Origin: Cyanophora paradoxa
Taxonomy: Eukaryota; Glaucocystophyceae; Cyanophorales; Cyanophoraceae
NCBI GenBank assembly: GCA_004431415.1
Contig: QPMI01000700.1
Location: forward strand, 1 to 45,037
DNA length: 45,037 bases
Direction: 5' to 3'
The stretch's first letter is position 1. Every line of letters begins with the position of its first letter. Below, in pieces: positions 28,101-43,100 of this stretch. The position numbers were made by a program, and so were the translations under genes. The notes beneath the pieces were generated by a model. It had not been told where the DNA came from. It did no database searches and was given only the letters and a program-made list of their open reading frames with translations.

Positions 28101-31100
28101 CTGAGCGTTCGCTTTGCGTGTTGGCCGCTGCGCCTCCCCGCCTCTTGCTGAACAATGGGGCCGCGGCGGGCCACACTTTATTGCCTATCAGACCGCGACG
28201 GAGACTTGCGAGATCGCTGCCTGTGCTGCGGGCGACACCATCGCGACGGGGACCGACTGCAACTCGGAGGCCACCTGCAAGGCAGCGGACGGGCTCTACG
28301 TGCGCTCACTTACAGAGCGACTAGTCGGGATCCGCCTCCGTGGCGGGCGCGTGTACTGATTGAGGGCCGGCGCCCCTGCACGGCAGGTGGACGCGACGGC
28401 GGGCAAGTGCGTGTCGACGTGCGAGACGGCGGGGACGGTGCCCGTGGTGCGTAGCCGCTGAACATTTGCGTTGCGTGTTGGAATCTGCACTTCCTCACCC
28501 CCTTCTGATCAATGAGGGCTGGGCGGGCCCCACTAACAGACCACGACGGAGACTTGCGAGATCGCTGCCTGCAGTGCGGGCGACACCATCGCAACGGGGA
28601 CCATCTGCGACTCGGACGCCACCTGCAAGGCGACGGACGGGCTCTACGTGCGCTCACGTACAGAGCGACTAGTCAGGATCCGCCTCCGTGACGGGCGCGC
28701 GTACTGATTGAGGGCCGGCGCCCCTGCGCGGCAGGTGGACGCGACGGCGGGCAAGTGCGTGTCGACGTGCGAGACGGCGGGAACGGTGCCCGTGGTGCGT
28801 GGTCGCTGAACGTTCGCTTTGCGTGTTGGCCGCTGCGCTTCCCCGCCTCTTGCTGATCAGTGGGGCCGCGGCGGGCCACACTTTATTGCCTATCAGACCG
28901 TGACGGAGACTTGCGAGATCGCTGCCTGTGCTGCGGGCGACACCATCGCGACGGGGACCGCCTGCAACTCGGAGGCCACCTGCAAGGCAGCGGACGGGCT
29001 CTACGTGCGCTCACTTACAGAGCGACTAGTCGGGATCCGCCTCCGTGGCGGGCGCGTGTACTGATTGAGGGCCGGCGCCCCTGCACGGCAGGTGGACGCG
29101 ACGGCGGGCAAGTGCGTGTCGACGTGCGAGACGGCGGGGACGGTGCCCGTGGTGCGTAGCCGCTGAACATTTGCGTTGCGTGTTGGACTCTGCACTTCCT
29201 CACCCCCTTCTGATCAATGAGGGCTGGGCGGGCCCCACTAACAGACCACGACGGAGACTTGCGAGATCGCTGCCTGCAGTGCGGGCGACACCATTGCAAC
29301 GGGGACCATCTGCGACTCGGACGCCACCTGCAAGGCGGCGGACGGGCTCTACGTGCGCTCACGTACAGAGCGACTAGTCGGGATCCGCCTCCGTGGCGGG
29401 CGCGTGTACTGATTGAGGGCCCGCGCCCCTGCGCGGCAGGTGGACGCGACGGCGGGCAAGTGCGTGTCGACGTGCGAGACGGCGGGGACGGTGCCCGTGG
29501 TGCGTAGTCGCTGAACGTTCGCTTTGCGTGTTGGCCGCTGCGCCTCCCCGCCTCTTGCTGATCATTGGGGCCGTGGCGGGCCACACTTTCTCGCACTATC
29601 AGACCACGACGGAGACTTGTGAGGTTGCCGTGTGCACTGCTGGCGACACCATCGCGACGGGGACTGTCTGCGACTCCGACGCAACCTGCAAGGCGGCGGA
29701 CGGGCTCTACGTGCGCTCACGTACAGAGCGACTAGTCGGGACCCGCCTCGTCGGCGGGCGCGCGTACTGATTGAGGGCCGGCGCCCGTGCGCGGCAGGTG
29801 GACGCGACGGCGGGCAAGTGCGTGTCGACATGCGAGACGGCGGGGACGGTGCCCGTGGTGCGTAGTCGCTGAACTTTCGCTTTGCGTGTTGGCCGCTGCG
29901 CCTCCGGCCTCTTGCTGATCAGTGGGGCCGCGGCGGGCCACACTTTCTCGCACTATCAGACCGCGACGGAGACTTGCGAGATCGCTGCCTGTGCTGCGGG
30001 CGACACCATCGCGACGGGGACCGTTTGCAACTCGGACGCCACCTGCAAGGCGACGGACGGGCTCTACGTGCGCTCACGTACAGAGCGACTAGTCGGGATC
30101 CGCCTCCGTGGCAGGCGCGTGTACTGATTGAGGGCCGGCTCCCGTGCGCGGCAGGTGGACGCGACGGCGGGCAAGTGCGTGTCGACGTGCGAGACGGCGG
30201 GGACGGTGCCCGTGGTGCGTAGTCGCTGAACATTCGCGTTGCGTGTTGGAATCTGCACTTCCTCACCCCCTTCTGATCAATGAGGGCTGGGCGGGCCCCA
30301 CTAACAGACCACGACGGAGACTTGTGAGGTTGCCGTGTGCACTGCTGGCGACACCATCGCGACGGGGACCGTCTGCGACTCGGACGCCACCTGCAAGGCG
30401 GCGGACGGGCTCTACGTGCGCTCACGTACAGAGCGACTAGTCGGGATCCGCCTCCGTGGCGGGCGCGTGTACTGATTTAGGGCCCGCGCCCCTGCGCGGC
30501 AGGTGGACGCGACGGCGGGCAAGTGCGTGTCGACGTGCGAGACGGCGGGGACGGTGCCCGTGGTGCGTAGTCGCTGAACGTTCGCTTTGCGTGTTGGCCG
30601 CTGCGCCTCCCCGCCTCTTGCTGATCATTGGGGCCGTGGCGGGCCACACTTTTTCGCACTATCAGACCACGACGGAGACTTGTGAGGTTGCCGTGTGCAC
30701 TGCGGGCGACACCATCGCGACGGGGACTGTCTGCGACTCCGACTCAACCTGCAAGGCGGCGGACGGGCTCTACGTGCGCTCACGTACAGAGCGACTAGTC
30801 GGGACCCGCCTCGTCGGCGGGCGCGCGTACTGATTGAGGGCCGGCGCCCCTGCGCGGCAGGTGGACGCGACGGCGGGCAAGTGCGTGTCGACATGCGAGA
30901 CGGCGGGGACGGTGCCCGTGGTGCGTAGTCGCTGAACTTTCGCTTTGCGTGTTGGCCGCTGCGCCTTCGGCCTCTTGCTGATCAGTGGGGCCGCGGCGGG
31001 CCACACTTTCTCGCACTATCAGACCGCGACGGAGACTTGCGAGATCGCTGCCTGTGCTGCGGGCGACACCATCGCGACGGGGACCGCCTGCAACTCGGAG

Positions 31101-34100
31101 GCCACCTGCAAGGCAGCGGACGGGCTCTACGTGCGCTCACTTACAGAGCGACTAGTCGGGATCCGCCTCCGTGGCGGGCGCGTGTACTGATTAAGGGCCC
31201 GCGCCCCTGCGCGGCAGGTGGACGCGACGGCGGGCAAGTGCGTGTCGACGTGCGAGACGGCGGGGACGGTGCCCGTGGTGCGTAGTCGCTGAACGTTCGC
31301 TTTGCGTGTTGGCCGCTGCGCCTCCCCGCCTCTTGCTGATCATTGGGGCCGTGGCGGGCCACACTTTCTCGCACTATCAGACCACGACGGAGACTTGTGA
31401 GGTTGCCGTGTGCACTGCTGGCGACACCATCGCGAAGGGGACCGTCTGCAACTCGGACGCCACCTGCAAGGCGGCGGACGGGCTCTACGTGCGCTCACGT
31501 ACAGAGCGACTAGTCGGGACCCGCCTCGTCGGCGGGCGCGCGTACTGATTGAGGGCCGGCGCCCCTGCGCGGCAGGTGGACGCGACGGCGGGCAAGTGCG
31601 TGTCGACATGCGAGACGGCGGGGACGGTGCCCGTGGTGCGTAGTCGCTGAACTTTCGCTTTGCGTGTTGGCCGCTGCGCCTCCGGCCTCTTGCTGATCAG
31701 TGGGGCCGCGGCGGGCCACACTTTCTCGCACTATCAGACCGCGACGGAGACTTGCGAGATCGCTGCCTGTGCTGCGGGCGACACCATCGCGACGGGGACC
31801 GTTTGCAACTCGGACGCCACCTGCAAGGCGACGGACGGGCTCTACGTGCGCTCACGTACAGAGCGACTAGTCGGGATCCGCCTCCGTGGCAGGCGCGTGT
31901 ACTGATTGAGGGCCGGCGCCCGTGCGCGGCAGGTGGACGCGACGGCGGGCAAGTGCGTGTCGACGTGCGAGACGGCGGGGACGGTGCCCGTGGTGCGTAG
32001 TCGCTGAACATTCGCGTTGCGTGTTGGAATCTGCACTTCCTCACCCCCTTCTGATCAATGAGGGCTGGGCGGGTCCCACTAACAGACCACGACGGAGACT
32101 TGTGAGGTAGCCGTGTGCACTGCTGGCGACACCATCGCGACGGGGACCGCCTGCAACTCGGATGCCACCTGCAAGGCGGCGGACGGGCTCTACGTGCGCT
32201 CTCGTGACGAGCGACTAGTCGGGACCCGCCTCGTCGGCGGGCGCGCGTACTGATTGAGGGCCGGCGCCCCTGCGCGGCAGGTGGACGCGACGGCGGGCAA
32301 GTGCGTGTCGACGTGCGAGACGGCGGGGACGGTGCCCGTGGTGCGTAGTTGCGGAACTTTCGCTTTGCGTGTTGGCCGCTGCGCCTCCCCGCCTCTTGCA
32401 ATTGCTGATCAGTGGGGCCGCGGCGGGCCACACTTTATTGCCGATCAGACCGTGACGGAGACTTGCGAGATCGCCGTGTGCGCTGCGGGCGACACCATCG
32501 CGACGGGGACCGCCTGCAACTCGGATGCCACCTGCAAGGCAGCGGACGGGCTCTACGTGCGCTCACGTACAGAGCGACTAGTCGGGATCCGCCTCCGTGG
32601 CGGGCGCGTGTACTGATTGAGGGCCGGCGCCCGTGCGCGGCAGGTGGACGCGACGGCGGGCAAGTGCGTGTCGACGTGCGAGACGGCGGGGACGGTGCCC
32701 GTGGTGCGTAGTCGCTGAACACTGGCTTTGCGCGGCGGCCGCTGCGCCTCCCCGCCTGTTGCTGATCAATGGGGCCGCGGCGGGCCACACCTCATCGCAC
32801 TATCAGACCGCGACGGAGACTTGCGAGGTCGCCGCCTGCGCTGCTGGTGACATGATCGGGGCGGGCTACGCCTGCAACTTGGAGGCCACCTGCAAGGCGG
32901 CGGACGGGCTCTACGTGCGCTCACGTACAGAGCGACTAGTCGGGATCCGCCTCCGTGGCGGGCACGTGTACTGATTGAGGGCCGGCGCCCGTGCGCGGCA
33001 GGTGGACGCGATGGCGGGCAAGTGCGTGTCGACGTGCGAGACGGCGGGGACGGTGCCCGTGGTGCGTAGTCGCTGAACGTTCGCTTTGCGTGTTGGCCGC
33101 TGCGCCTCCCCGCCTCTTGCTGATCAATGGGGCCGCGGCGGGCCACACTTTATTGCCGATCAGACCGTGACGGAGACTTGCGAGATCGCTGCCTGTGCTG
33201 CGAGCGACACCATCGCGACGGGGACCGTCTGCGACTCGGATGCCACCTGCAAGGCGGCGGACAGGCTCTACGTGCGCTCTCGCGACGAGCGACTAGTCGA
33301 GACCCGCCTCGTCGGCGGGCGCGCGTACTGATTGAAGGCTGTTGCCCCTGCGCGGCAGGTGGACGCGACGGCGGGCAAGTGCGTGTCGACGTGCGAGACG
33401 GCGGGGACGGTGCCCGTGGTGCGTGGTCGCTGAACTCTCGCTTTGCGTGTTGGCCGCTGCGCCTCCCCGCCTCTTGCTGATAAGTGGGGCCGCGGCGGGC
33501 CACACTTTATTGCCGATCAGACCGCGACGGAGACTTGCGAGGTCGCCGCCTGCGCTGCGGGCGACACCATCGCGACGGGGACCGCCTGCAACTCGGATGC
33601 CACCTGCAAGGCGGCGGACGGGCTCTACGTGCGCTCTCGTGACGAGCGACTAGTCGGGATCCGCCTCCGTGGCGGGCGCGTGTACTGATTGAGGGCTGGG
33701 GTCCGTGTGCGGCAGGTGGACGCGACAGCGGGCAAGTGCGTGTCGACGTGCGAGACGGCGGGGACGGTGCCCGTGGTGCGTAGTCGCTGAACATTCGCTT
33801 TGCGCGTTGGAATCTGCACTTCCTCACCCCCTTCTGATCAATGAGGGCTGGGCGGGCCCCACTAACAGACCACGACGGAGACTTGCGAGGTCGCCGTGTG
33901 CGCTGCGGGCGACACCATCGCGACGGGGACCGTCTGCAACTCGGAGGCCACCTGCAAGGCGGCGGACGGGCTCTACGTGCGCTCTCGTGACGATCGACTA
34001 GTCGGGATCCGCCTCCGTGGCGAGGGGGTGTACTGATTGAGGGCCGGCGCCCCTGCACGGCAGGTGGACGCAACGGCGGGCAAGTGCGTGTCGACGTGCG

Positions 34101-37100
34101 AGACGGCGGGGACGGTGCCCGTGGTGCGTAGTCGCTGAACACTGGCTTTGCGTGTTGGCCGCTGCGCATCCCCGCCTGTTGCTGATCAATGGGGCCGCGG
34201 CGGGCCACACCTCATCGCACTATCAGACCGCGACGGAGACGTGCGAGGTCGCCGCCTGCGCTGCTGGTGACATGATCGGGGCGGGCTACGCCTGCAACTT
34301 GGAGGCCACCTGCAAGGCGACGGACGGGCTCTACGTGCGCTCACGTACAGAGCGACTTGTCGGGATCCGCCTCCGTGGCGGGCACGTGTACTGATTGAGG
34401 GCCGGCGCCCGTGCGCGGCAGGTGGATGCGATGGCGGGCAAGTGCGTGTCGACGTGCGAGACGGCGGGGACGGTGCCCGTGGTGCGTAGTCGCTGAACTT
34501 TCGCTTTGCGTGTTGGCCGCTGCGCCTCCCCGCCTCTTGCTGATCAATGGGGCCGCGGCGGGCCACACTTTATTGCCGATCAGACCGTGACGGAGACTTG
34601 CGAGATCGCTGCCTGTGCTGCGGGCGACACCATCGCGACGGGGATCGTCTGCGACTCGGATGCCACCTGCAAGGCGGCGGACGGGCTCTACGTGCGCTCT
34701 CGTGACGAGCGACTAGTCGGGACCCGCCTCGTCGGCGGGCGCGCGTACTGATTGAAGGCTGTTGCCCCTGCGCGGCAGGTGGACGCGACGGCGGGCAAGT
34801 GCGTGTCGACGTGCGAGACGGCGGGGACGGTGCCCGTGGTGCGTGGTCGCTGAACGTTCGCTTTGCGTGTTGGCCGCTGCGCCTCCCCGCCTCTTGCTGA
34901 TCAATGGGGCCGCGGCGGGCCACACTTTATTGCCGATCAGACCGCGACGGAGACTTGCGAGGTCGCCGCCTGCACTGCGGGCGACACCATCGCGACGGGG
35001 ACCGTCTGCAACTCGGATGCCACCTGCAAGGCGGCGGACGGGCTCTACGTGCGCTCTCGTGACGAGCGACTAGTCGAGACCCGCCTCGTCAGCGGGCGCG
35101 CGTACTGATTGAAGGCTGTTGCCCCTGCGCGGCAGGTGGACGCGACGGCGGGCAAGTGCGTGTCGACGTGCGAGACGGCGGGGACGGTGCCCGTGGTGCG
35201 TAGTCGCTGAACTTTCGCTTTGCGTGTTGGACTCTGCAATTCTTCACCCCCTTCTGATCAATGAGGGCTGGGCGGGCCCCACTAACAGACCACGACGGAG
35301 ACTTGCGAGGTAGCCGTGTGCGCTGCGGGCGACACCATCGCGACGGGGACCGTCTGCAACTCCGACGCAACCTGCAAGGCGGCGGACGGGCTCTACGTGC
35401 GCTCACGTACAGAGCGACTAGTCGGGACCCGCCTCGTCGGCGGTCGCGCGTACTGATTGAGGGCCGGCGCCCCTGCGCGGCAGGTGGACGCGACGGCGGG
35501 CAAGTGCGTGTCGACATGCGAGACGGCGGGGACGGTGCCCGTGGTGCGTGGTCGCTGAACTTTCGCTTTGCGTGTTGGCCGCTGCGCCTCCGGCCTCTTG
35601 CTGATCAGTGGGGCCGCGGCGGGCCACACCTCATCGCACTATCAGACCACAACGGAGACTTGCGAGATCGCTGCCTGTGCTGCGGGCGACACCATCGCGA
35701 CGGGGACCGCCTGCAACTCGGACGCCACCTGCAAGGCGACGGACGGGCTCTACGTGCGCTCACGTACAGAGCAACTATAGCTAGTCGGGATCCGCCTCCG
35801 TGGCGGGCGCGTGTACTGATTGAGGGCCGGCGCCCCTGCGCGGCAGGTGGACGCGACGGCGGGGAAGTGCGTGTCGACGTGCGAGACGGCAGGGACGGTG
35901 CCCGTGGTGCGTAGGCGCTGAACATTCGCTTTGCGTGTTGGAATCTGCACTTCCTCACCCCCTTCTGATCAATGAGGGCTGGGCGGGCCCCACTAACAGA
36001 CCACGACGGAGACTTGCGAGATCGCTGCCTGCACTGCGGGCGACACCATCGCAACGGGGACCGTCTGCAACTCGGACGCCACCTGCAAGGCGGCGGACGG
36101 GCTCTACGTGCGCTCTTGTGACGAGCGACAAGTCGGGGCCCGCCTCGTCGGCGGGCACGTGTGCTGATTGAAGGCTGTTGCCCCTGCGCGGCAGGTGGAC
36201 GCGACGGCGGGCAAGTGCGTGTCGACGTGCGAGACGGCGGGGACGGTGCCCGTGGTGCGTAGTCGCTGAACTTCGCTTTGCGTGTTGGCCGCTGCGCCTC
36301 CGGCCTCTTGCTGATCAATGGGGCCGCGGTGGGCGACACTTTCGCGCACCATCAGACCGTGACGGAGACTTGCGAGATCGCTGCCTGTGCTGCGGGCGAC
36401 ACCATCGCGACGGGGACCACCTGCAACTCGGATGCCACCTGCAAGGCAGCGGACGGGCTCTACGTGCGCTCACGTACAGAGCAACTATAGCTAGTCGGGA
36501 TCCGCCTCCGTGGCAGGCGCGTGTACTGATTGAGGGCCGGCGCCCATGTGCGGCAGGTGGACGCGACGGCGGGCAAGTGCGTGTCGACGTGCGAGACGGC
36601 AGGGACGGTGCCCGTGGTGCGTAGTCGCTGAACATTCGCTTTGTGTGTTGCACTCTGCACTTTTTCACCCCTTCTGATCAATGAGGGCTGGGCGGGCCCA
36701 CTAACAGACCACGACGGAGACTTGCGAGGTCGCCGTGTGCGGTGCCGGCGACACCATCGCGACGGGGACCGTCTGCAACTCGGACGCCACCTGCAAGGCG
36801 ACGGACGGGCTCTACGTGCGCTCTCGTGACGATCGACTAGTCGGGACCCGCCTCGTCGGCAGGCGCGCGTACTGATTGAGGGCCGGCGCCCCTGCGCGGC
36901 AGGCGGACGCGACGGCGGGCAAGTGCGTGGCGACGTGCGAGACGGCGGGGACGGTGCCCGTGGTGCGTAGTCGTTGAACATTCGCTTTGCGTGTTGCACT
37001 CTGCACTTCTTCACCCCCTTCTGATCAATGGGGCCGCGGCGGGCCCACTAACAGACCACGACGGAGACTTGCGAGGTTGCTGTGTGCGGTGCCGGCGACA

Positions 37101-40100
37101 CCATCGCGACGGGGACCGTCTGCGACTCGGATGCAACCTGCAAGGCGGCGGACGGGCTCTACGTGCGCTCTTGCGACGAGCGACTAGTCGGGACCCGCCT
37201 CGTCGGGCGAGTGTACTGATTGAGGGCTGGCGCCCCTGCGGGACAGGTGGACGCGACGGCAGGCAAGTGCGTGTCGACGTGCGAGACGGGAGGGACGGTG
37301 CCCGTGGTGCGTAGTCGCTGAACATTCGCTTTGCGTGTTGGAATCTGCACTTCCTCACCCCCTTCTGATCAATGAGGGCTGGGCGGGCCCCACTTACAGA
37401 CCACGACGGAGACTTGCGAGGTCGCCGTGTGCGCTGCGGGCGACACCATCGCGACGGGGACCGTCTGCAACTCGGATGCCACCTGCAAGGCGGCGGACGG
37501 GCTCTACGTGCGCTCTCGTGACGAGCGACTAGTCGGGACCCGCCTCGTCGGCGGGCGCGCGTACTGATTGAGGGCCGGCGCCCCTGCGCGGCAGGTGGAC
37601 GCGACGGCGGGCAAGTGCGTGTCGACGTGCGAGACGGCGGGGACGGTGCCAGTGGTGCGTAGTCGTTGAACATTCGCTTTGCGTGTTGCATTCTGCACTT
37701 CCTCACCCCCTTCTGATCAATGAGGGCTGGGCGGGCCCACTAACAGACCACGACGGAGACTTGCGAGGTAGCCGTGTGCGCTGCGGGCGACACCATCGCG
37801 ACGGGGACTGTCTGCGACTCGGATGCAACCTGCAAGGCGGCGGACGGGCTCTACGTGCGCTCTCGTGACGAGCGACTAGTCAGGATCCGCCTCCGTGGCG
37901 GGCGCGTGTACTGATTGAGGGCCGGCGCCCCTGCGGGACAGGTGGACGCGACGGCAGGCAAGTGCGTGTCGACGTGCGAGACGGCGGGGACGGTGCCCGT
38001 GGTGCGTAGTCGTTGAACATTCGCTTTGCGTGTTGGAATCTGCACTTCTTCACCCCCTTCTGATCAATGAGGGCTGGGCGGGCCCACTAACAGACCACGA
38101 CGGAGACTTGCGAGGTTGCCGTGTGCGCTGCGGGCGACACCATCGCGACGGGGACCGTCTGCGACTCGGAGGCCACCTGCAAGGCGGCGGACGGGCTCTA
38201 CGTGCGCTCTCGTGACGATCGACTAGTCGGGACCCGCCTCGTCGGCGGGCACGTGTGCTGATTGAGGGCCGGCGCCCCTGCGCGGCAGGTGGACGCGACG
38301 GCGGGCAAGTGCGTGTCGACGTGCGAGACGGCGGGGACGGTGCCCGTGGTGCGTAGTCGCTGAACTTTCGCTTTGCGTGTTGGCCGCTGCGCCTCCGGCC
38401 TCTTGCTGATCAATGGGGCCCCGGCGGGCCACACTTTCTTGCACTATCAGACCACGACGGAGACTTGCGAGATCGCTGCCTGCACTGCGGGCGACACCAT
38501 CGCGACGGGGACCGTCTGCAACTCGGATGCCACCTGCAAGGCGACGGACGGGCTCTACGTGCGCTCACGTACAGAGCGACTAGTCGAGATCCGCCTCCGC
38601 GGCGGGCGCGTGTACTGATTGAGGGCCCGCGCCCCTGCGCGGCAGGTGGACACGACGGCGGGCAAGTGCGTGTCGACGTGCGAGACGGCGGGGACGGTGC
38701 CCGTGGTGCGTAGTCGCTGAACGTTCGCTTTGCGTGTTGGCCGCTGCGCCTCCGGCCTCTTGCTGATCAATGGGGCCCCGGCGGGCCACACTTTCTTGCA
38801 CTATCAGACCACGACGGAGACTTGCGAGATCGCTGCCTGCACTGCGGGCGACACCATCGCGACGGGGACCGTCTGCAACTCGGAGGCCACCTGCAAGGCG
38901 ACGGACGGGCTCTACGTGCGCTCACGTACAGAGCGACTAGTCGAGATCCGCCTCCTTGGCTAGCGTGCGTACTGATTGAGGGCGGGCGCCCCTGCGCGGC
39001 AGGTGGACGCGACGGCGGGCAAGTGCGTGTCGACGTGCGAGACGGCGGGGACGGTGCCCGTGGTGCGTGGTCGCTGAACTTTCGCTTTGCGTGTTGGCCG
39101 CTGCGCCTCCGGCCTCTTGCTGATCAATGGGGCCCCGGCGGGCCACACTTTCTTGCACTATCAGACCACGACGGAGACTTGCGAGATCGCTGCCTGCGCT
39201 GCGGGCGACACCATCGCGACGGGGACCGTCTGCAACTCGGACGCCACCTGCAAGGCGACGGACGGGCTCTACGTGCGCTCACGTACAGAGCAACTATAGC
39301 TAGTCGGGATCCGCCTCCGTGGCGGGCGCGTGTACTGATTTAGGGCCCGCGCCCCTGCGCGGCAGGTGGACGCGACGGCGGGCAAGTGCGTGTCGACGTG
39401 CGAGACGGCGGGGACGGTGCCCGTGGTGCGTGGTCGCTGAACTTTCGCTTTGCGTGTTGGCCGCTGCGCCTCCGGCCTCTTGCTGATCAATGGGGCCCCG
39501 GCGGGCCACACTTTCTTGCACTATCAGACCACGACGGAGACTTGCGAGATCGCTGCCTGCGCTGCGGGCGACACCATCGCGACGGGGACCGTCTGCAACT
39601 CGGACGCCACCTGCAAGGCGGCGGGCGGGCTCTACGTGCGCTCTCGTGACGAGCGACTAGTCGGGACCCGCCTCCGTGGCGGGCGCGTGTACTGATTGAG
39701 GGCCCGCGCCCCTGCGCGGCAGGTGGACGCGACGGCGGGCAAGTGCGTGTCGACGTGCGAGACGGCGGGGACGGTGCCCGTGGTGCGTAGTCGCTGAATT
39801 TTCGCTTTGCGTGTTGGCCGCTGCGCCTCCGGCCTCTTGCTGATCAATGGGGCCCCGGCGGGCCACACTTTCTTGCACTATCAGACCACGACGGAGACTT
39901 GCGAGATCGCTGCCTGCACTGCGGGCGACACCATCGCGACGGGGACCGCCTGCAACTCGGACGCCACCTGCAAGGCGGCGGGCGGGCTCTACGTGCGCTC
40001 ACTTACAGAGCGACAAGTCGGGACCCGCCTCCTTGGCGGGCGCGCGTACTGATTGAGGGCCGGCGCCCCTGCGCGGCAGGTGGACGCGACGGCGGGCAAG

Positions 40101-43100
40101 TGCGTGTCGACGTGCGAGACGGCGGGGACGGTGCCCGTGGTGCGTAGTCGCTGAACTTTCGCTTTGCGTGTTGGCCGCTGCGCCTCCGGCCTCTTGCTGA
40201 TCAATGGGGCCCCGGCGGGCCACACTTTCTTGCACTATCAGACCACGACGGAGACTTGCGAGATCGCTGCCTGCGCTGCGGGCGACACCATCGCGACGGG
40301 GACCGTCTGCAACTCGGACGCCACCTGCAAGGCGACGGACGGGCTCTACGTGCGCTCACGTACAGAGCGACTAGTCGAGATCCGCCTCCGTGGCGGGCGC
40401 GTGTACTGATTGAGGGCCCGCGCCCCTGCGCGGCAGGTGGACGCGACGGCGGGCAAGTGCGTGTCGACGTGCGAGACGGCGGGGACGGTGCCCGTGGTGC
40501 GTGGTCGCTGAACTTTCGCTTTGCGTGTTGGCCGCTGCGCCTCCGGCCTCTTGCTGATCAATGGGGCCCCGGCGGGCCACACTTTCTTGCACTATCAGAC
40601 CACGACGGAGACTTGCGAGATCGCTGCCTGCGCTGCGGGCGACACCATCGCGACGGGGACCGCCTGCAACTCGGACGCAACCTGCAAGGCGGCGGACGGG
40701 CTCTACGTGCGCTCTCGTGACGAGCGACTAGTCGGGACCCGCCTCCGTGGCGGGCGCGTGTACTGATTGAGGGCCCGCGCCCCTGCGCGGCAGGTGGACG
40801 CGACGGCGGGCAAGTGCGTGTCGACGTGCGAGACGGCGGGGACGGTGCCCGTGGTGCGTAGTCGCTGAACTTTCGCTTTGCGTGTTGGCCGCTGCGCCTC
40901 CGGCCTCTTGCTGATCAATGGGGCCCCGGCGGGCCACACTTTCTTGCACTATCAGACCACGACGGAGACTTGCGAGATCGCTGCCTGCGCTGCGGGCGAC
41001 ACCATCGCGACGGGGACCGCCTGCAACTCGGACGCCACCTGCAAGGCGACGGACGGGCTCTACGTGCGCTCACGTACAGAGCGACTAGTCGAGATCCGCC
41101 TCCTTGGCGGGCGCGCGTACTGATTGAGGGCCCGCGCCCCTGCGCGGCAGGTGGACGCGACGGCGGGCAAGTGCGTGTCGACGTGCGAGACGGCGGGGAC
41201 GGTGCCCGTGGTGCGTAGTTGCTGAATTTTCGCTTTGCGTGTTGGCCGCTGCGCCTCCGGCCTCTTGCTGATCAATGGGGCCCCGGCGGGCCACACTTTC
41301 TTGCACTATCAGACCACGACGGAGACTTGCGAGATCGCTGCCTGCACTGCGGGCGACACCATCGCGACGGGGACCGCCTGCAACTCGGACGCCACCTGCA
41401 AGGCGGCGGGCGGGCTCTACGTGCGCTCACTTACAGAGCGACAAGTCGGGACCCGCCTCCTTGGCGGGCGCGCGTACTGATTGAGGGCCGGCGCCCCTGC
41501 GCGGCAGGTGGACGCGACGGCGGGCAAGTGCGTGTCGACGTGCGAGACGGCGGGGACGGTGCCCGTGGTGCGTAGTCGCTGAACTTTCGCTTTGCGTGTT
41601 GGCCGCTGCGCCTCCGGCCTCTTGCTGATCAATGGGGCCCCGGCGGGCCACACTTTCTTGCACTATCAGACCACGACGGAGACTTGCGAGATCGCTGCCT
41701 GCGCTGCGGGCGACACCATCGCGACGGGGACCGTCTGCAACTCGGACGCCACCTGCAAGGCGACGGACGGGCTCTACGTGCGCTCACGTACAGAGCGACT
41801 AGTCGAGATCCGCCTCCGTGGCGGGCGCGTGTACTGATTGAGGGCCCGCGCCCCTGCGCGGCAGGTGGACGCGACGGCGGGCAAGTGCGTGTCGACGTGC
41901 GAGACGGCGGGGACGGTGCCCGTGGTGCGTAGTCGCTGAACTTTCGCTTTGCGTGTTGGCCGCTGCGCCTCCGGCCTCTTGCTGATCAATGGGGCCCCGG
42001 CGGGCCACACTTTATTGCCGATCAGACCCTGACGGAGACTTGCGAGATCGCTGCCTGTGCTGCGGGCGACACCATCGCGACGGGGACCGTCTGCGACTCG
42101 GATGCCACCTGCAAGGCGGCGGACGGGCTCTACGTGCGCTCTCGTGATGAGCGACTAGTCGGGACCCGCCTCCTTGGCGGGCGCGCGTACTGATTGAGGG
42201 CGGGCGCCCCTGCGCGGCAGGTGGACGCGACGGCGGGCAAGTGCGTGTCGACGTGCGAGACGGCGGGGACGGTGCCCGTGGTGCGTGGTCGTTGAACTTT
42301 CGCTTTGCGTGTTGGAATCTGCAATTCTTCACCCCCTTCTGATCAATGAGGGCTGGGCGGGCCCACTAACAGACCACGACGGAGACTTGCGAGGTCGCGG
42401 CCTGCACTGCGGGCGACACCATCGCGACGGGGACCGTCTGCGACTCGGATGCCACCTGCAAGGCGGCGGACAGGCTCTACGTGCGATCTCGCGACGAGCG
42501 ACTAGTCGGGACCCGCCTCGTCGGCGGGCGCGTGTGCTGATTGAGGGCCGGCGCCCCTGCGCGGCAGGTGGACGCGACGGCGGGCAAGTGCGTGGCGACG
42601 TGCGAGACGGCGGGGACGGTGCCCGTGGTGCGTAGTCGTTGAACATTCGCTTTGCGTGTTGCACTCTGCACTTTTTCACCCCTTCTGATCAATGGGGCCG
42701 CGGCGGGCCCACTAACAGACCACGACGGAGACTTGCGAGGTTGCTGTGTGCGGTGCCGGCGACACCATCGCGACGGGGACCGTCTGCGACTCGGATGCAA
42801 CCTGCAAGGCGGCGGACGGGCTCTACGTGCGCTCTTGCGACGAGCGACTAGTCGGGACCCGCCTCGTCGGGCGCGTGTACTGATTGAGGGCTGGCGCCCC
42901 TGCGGGACAGGTGGACGCGACGGCAGGCAAGTGCGTGTCGACGTGCGAGACGGGGGGGACGGTGCCCGTGGTGCGTAGTCGCTGAACATTCGCTTTGCGT
43001 GTTGGAATCTGCACTTCCTCACCCCCTTCTGATCAATGAGGGCTGGGTGGGCCCACTAACAGACCACGACGGAGACTTGCGAGATCGCTGCCTGCACTGC

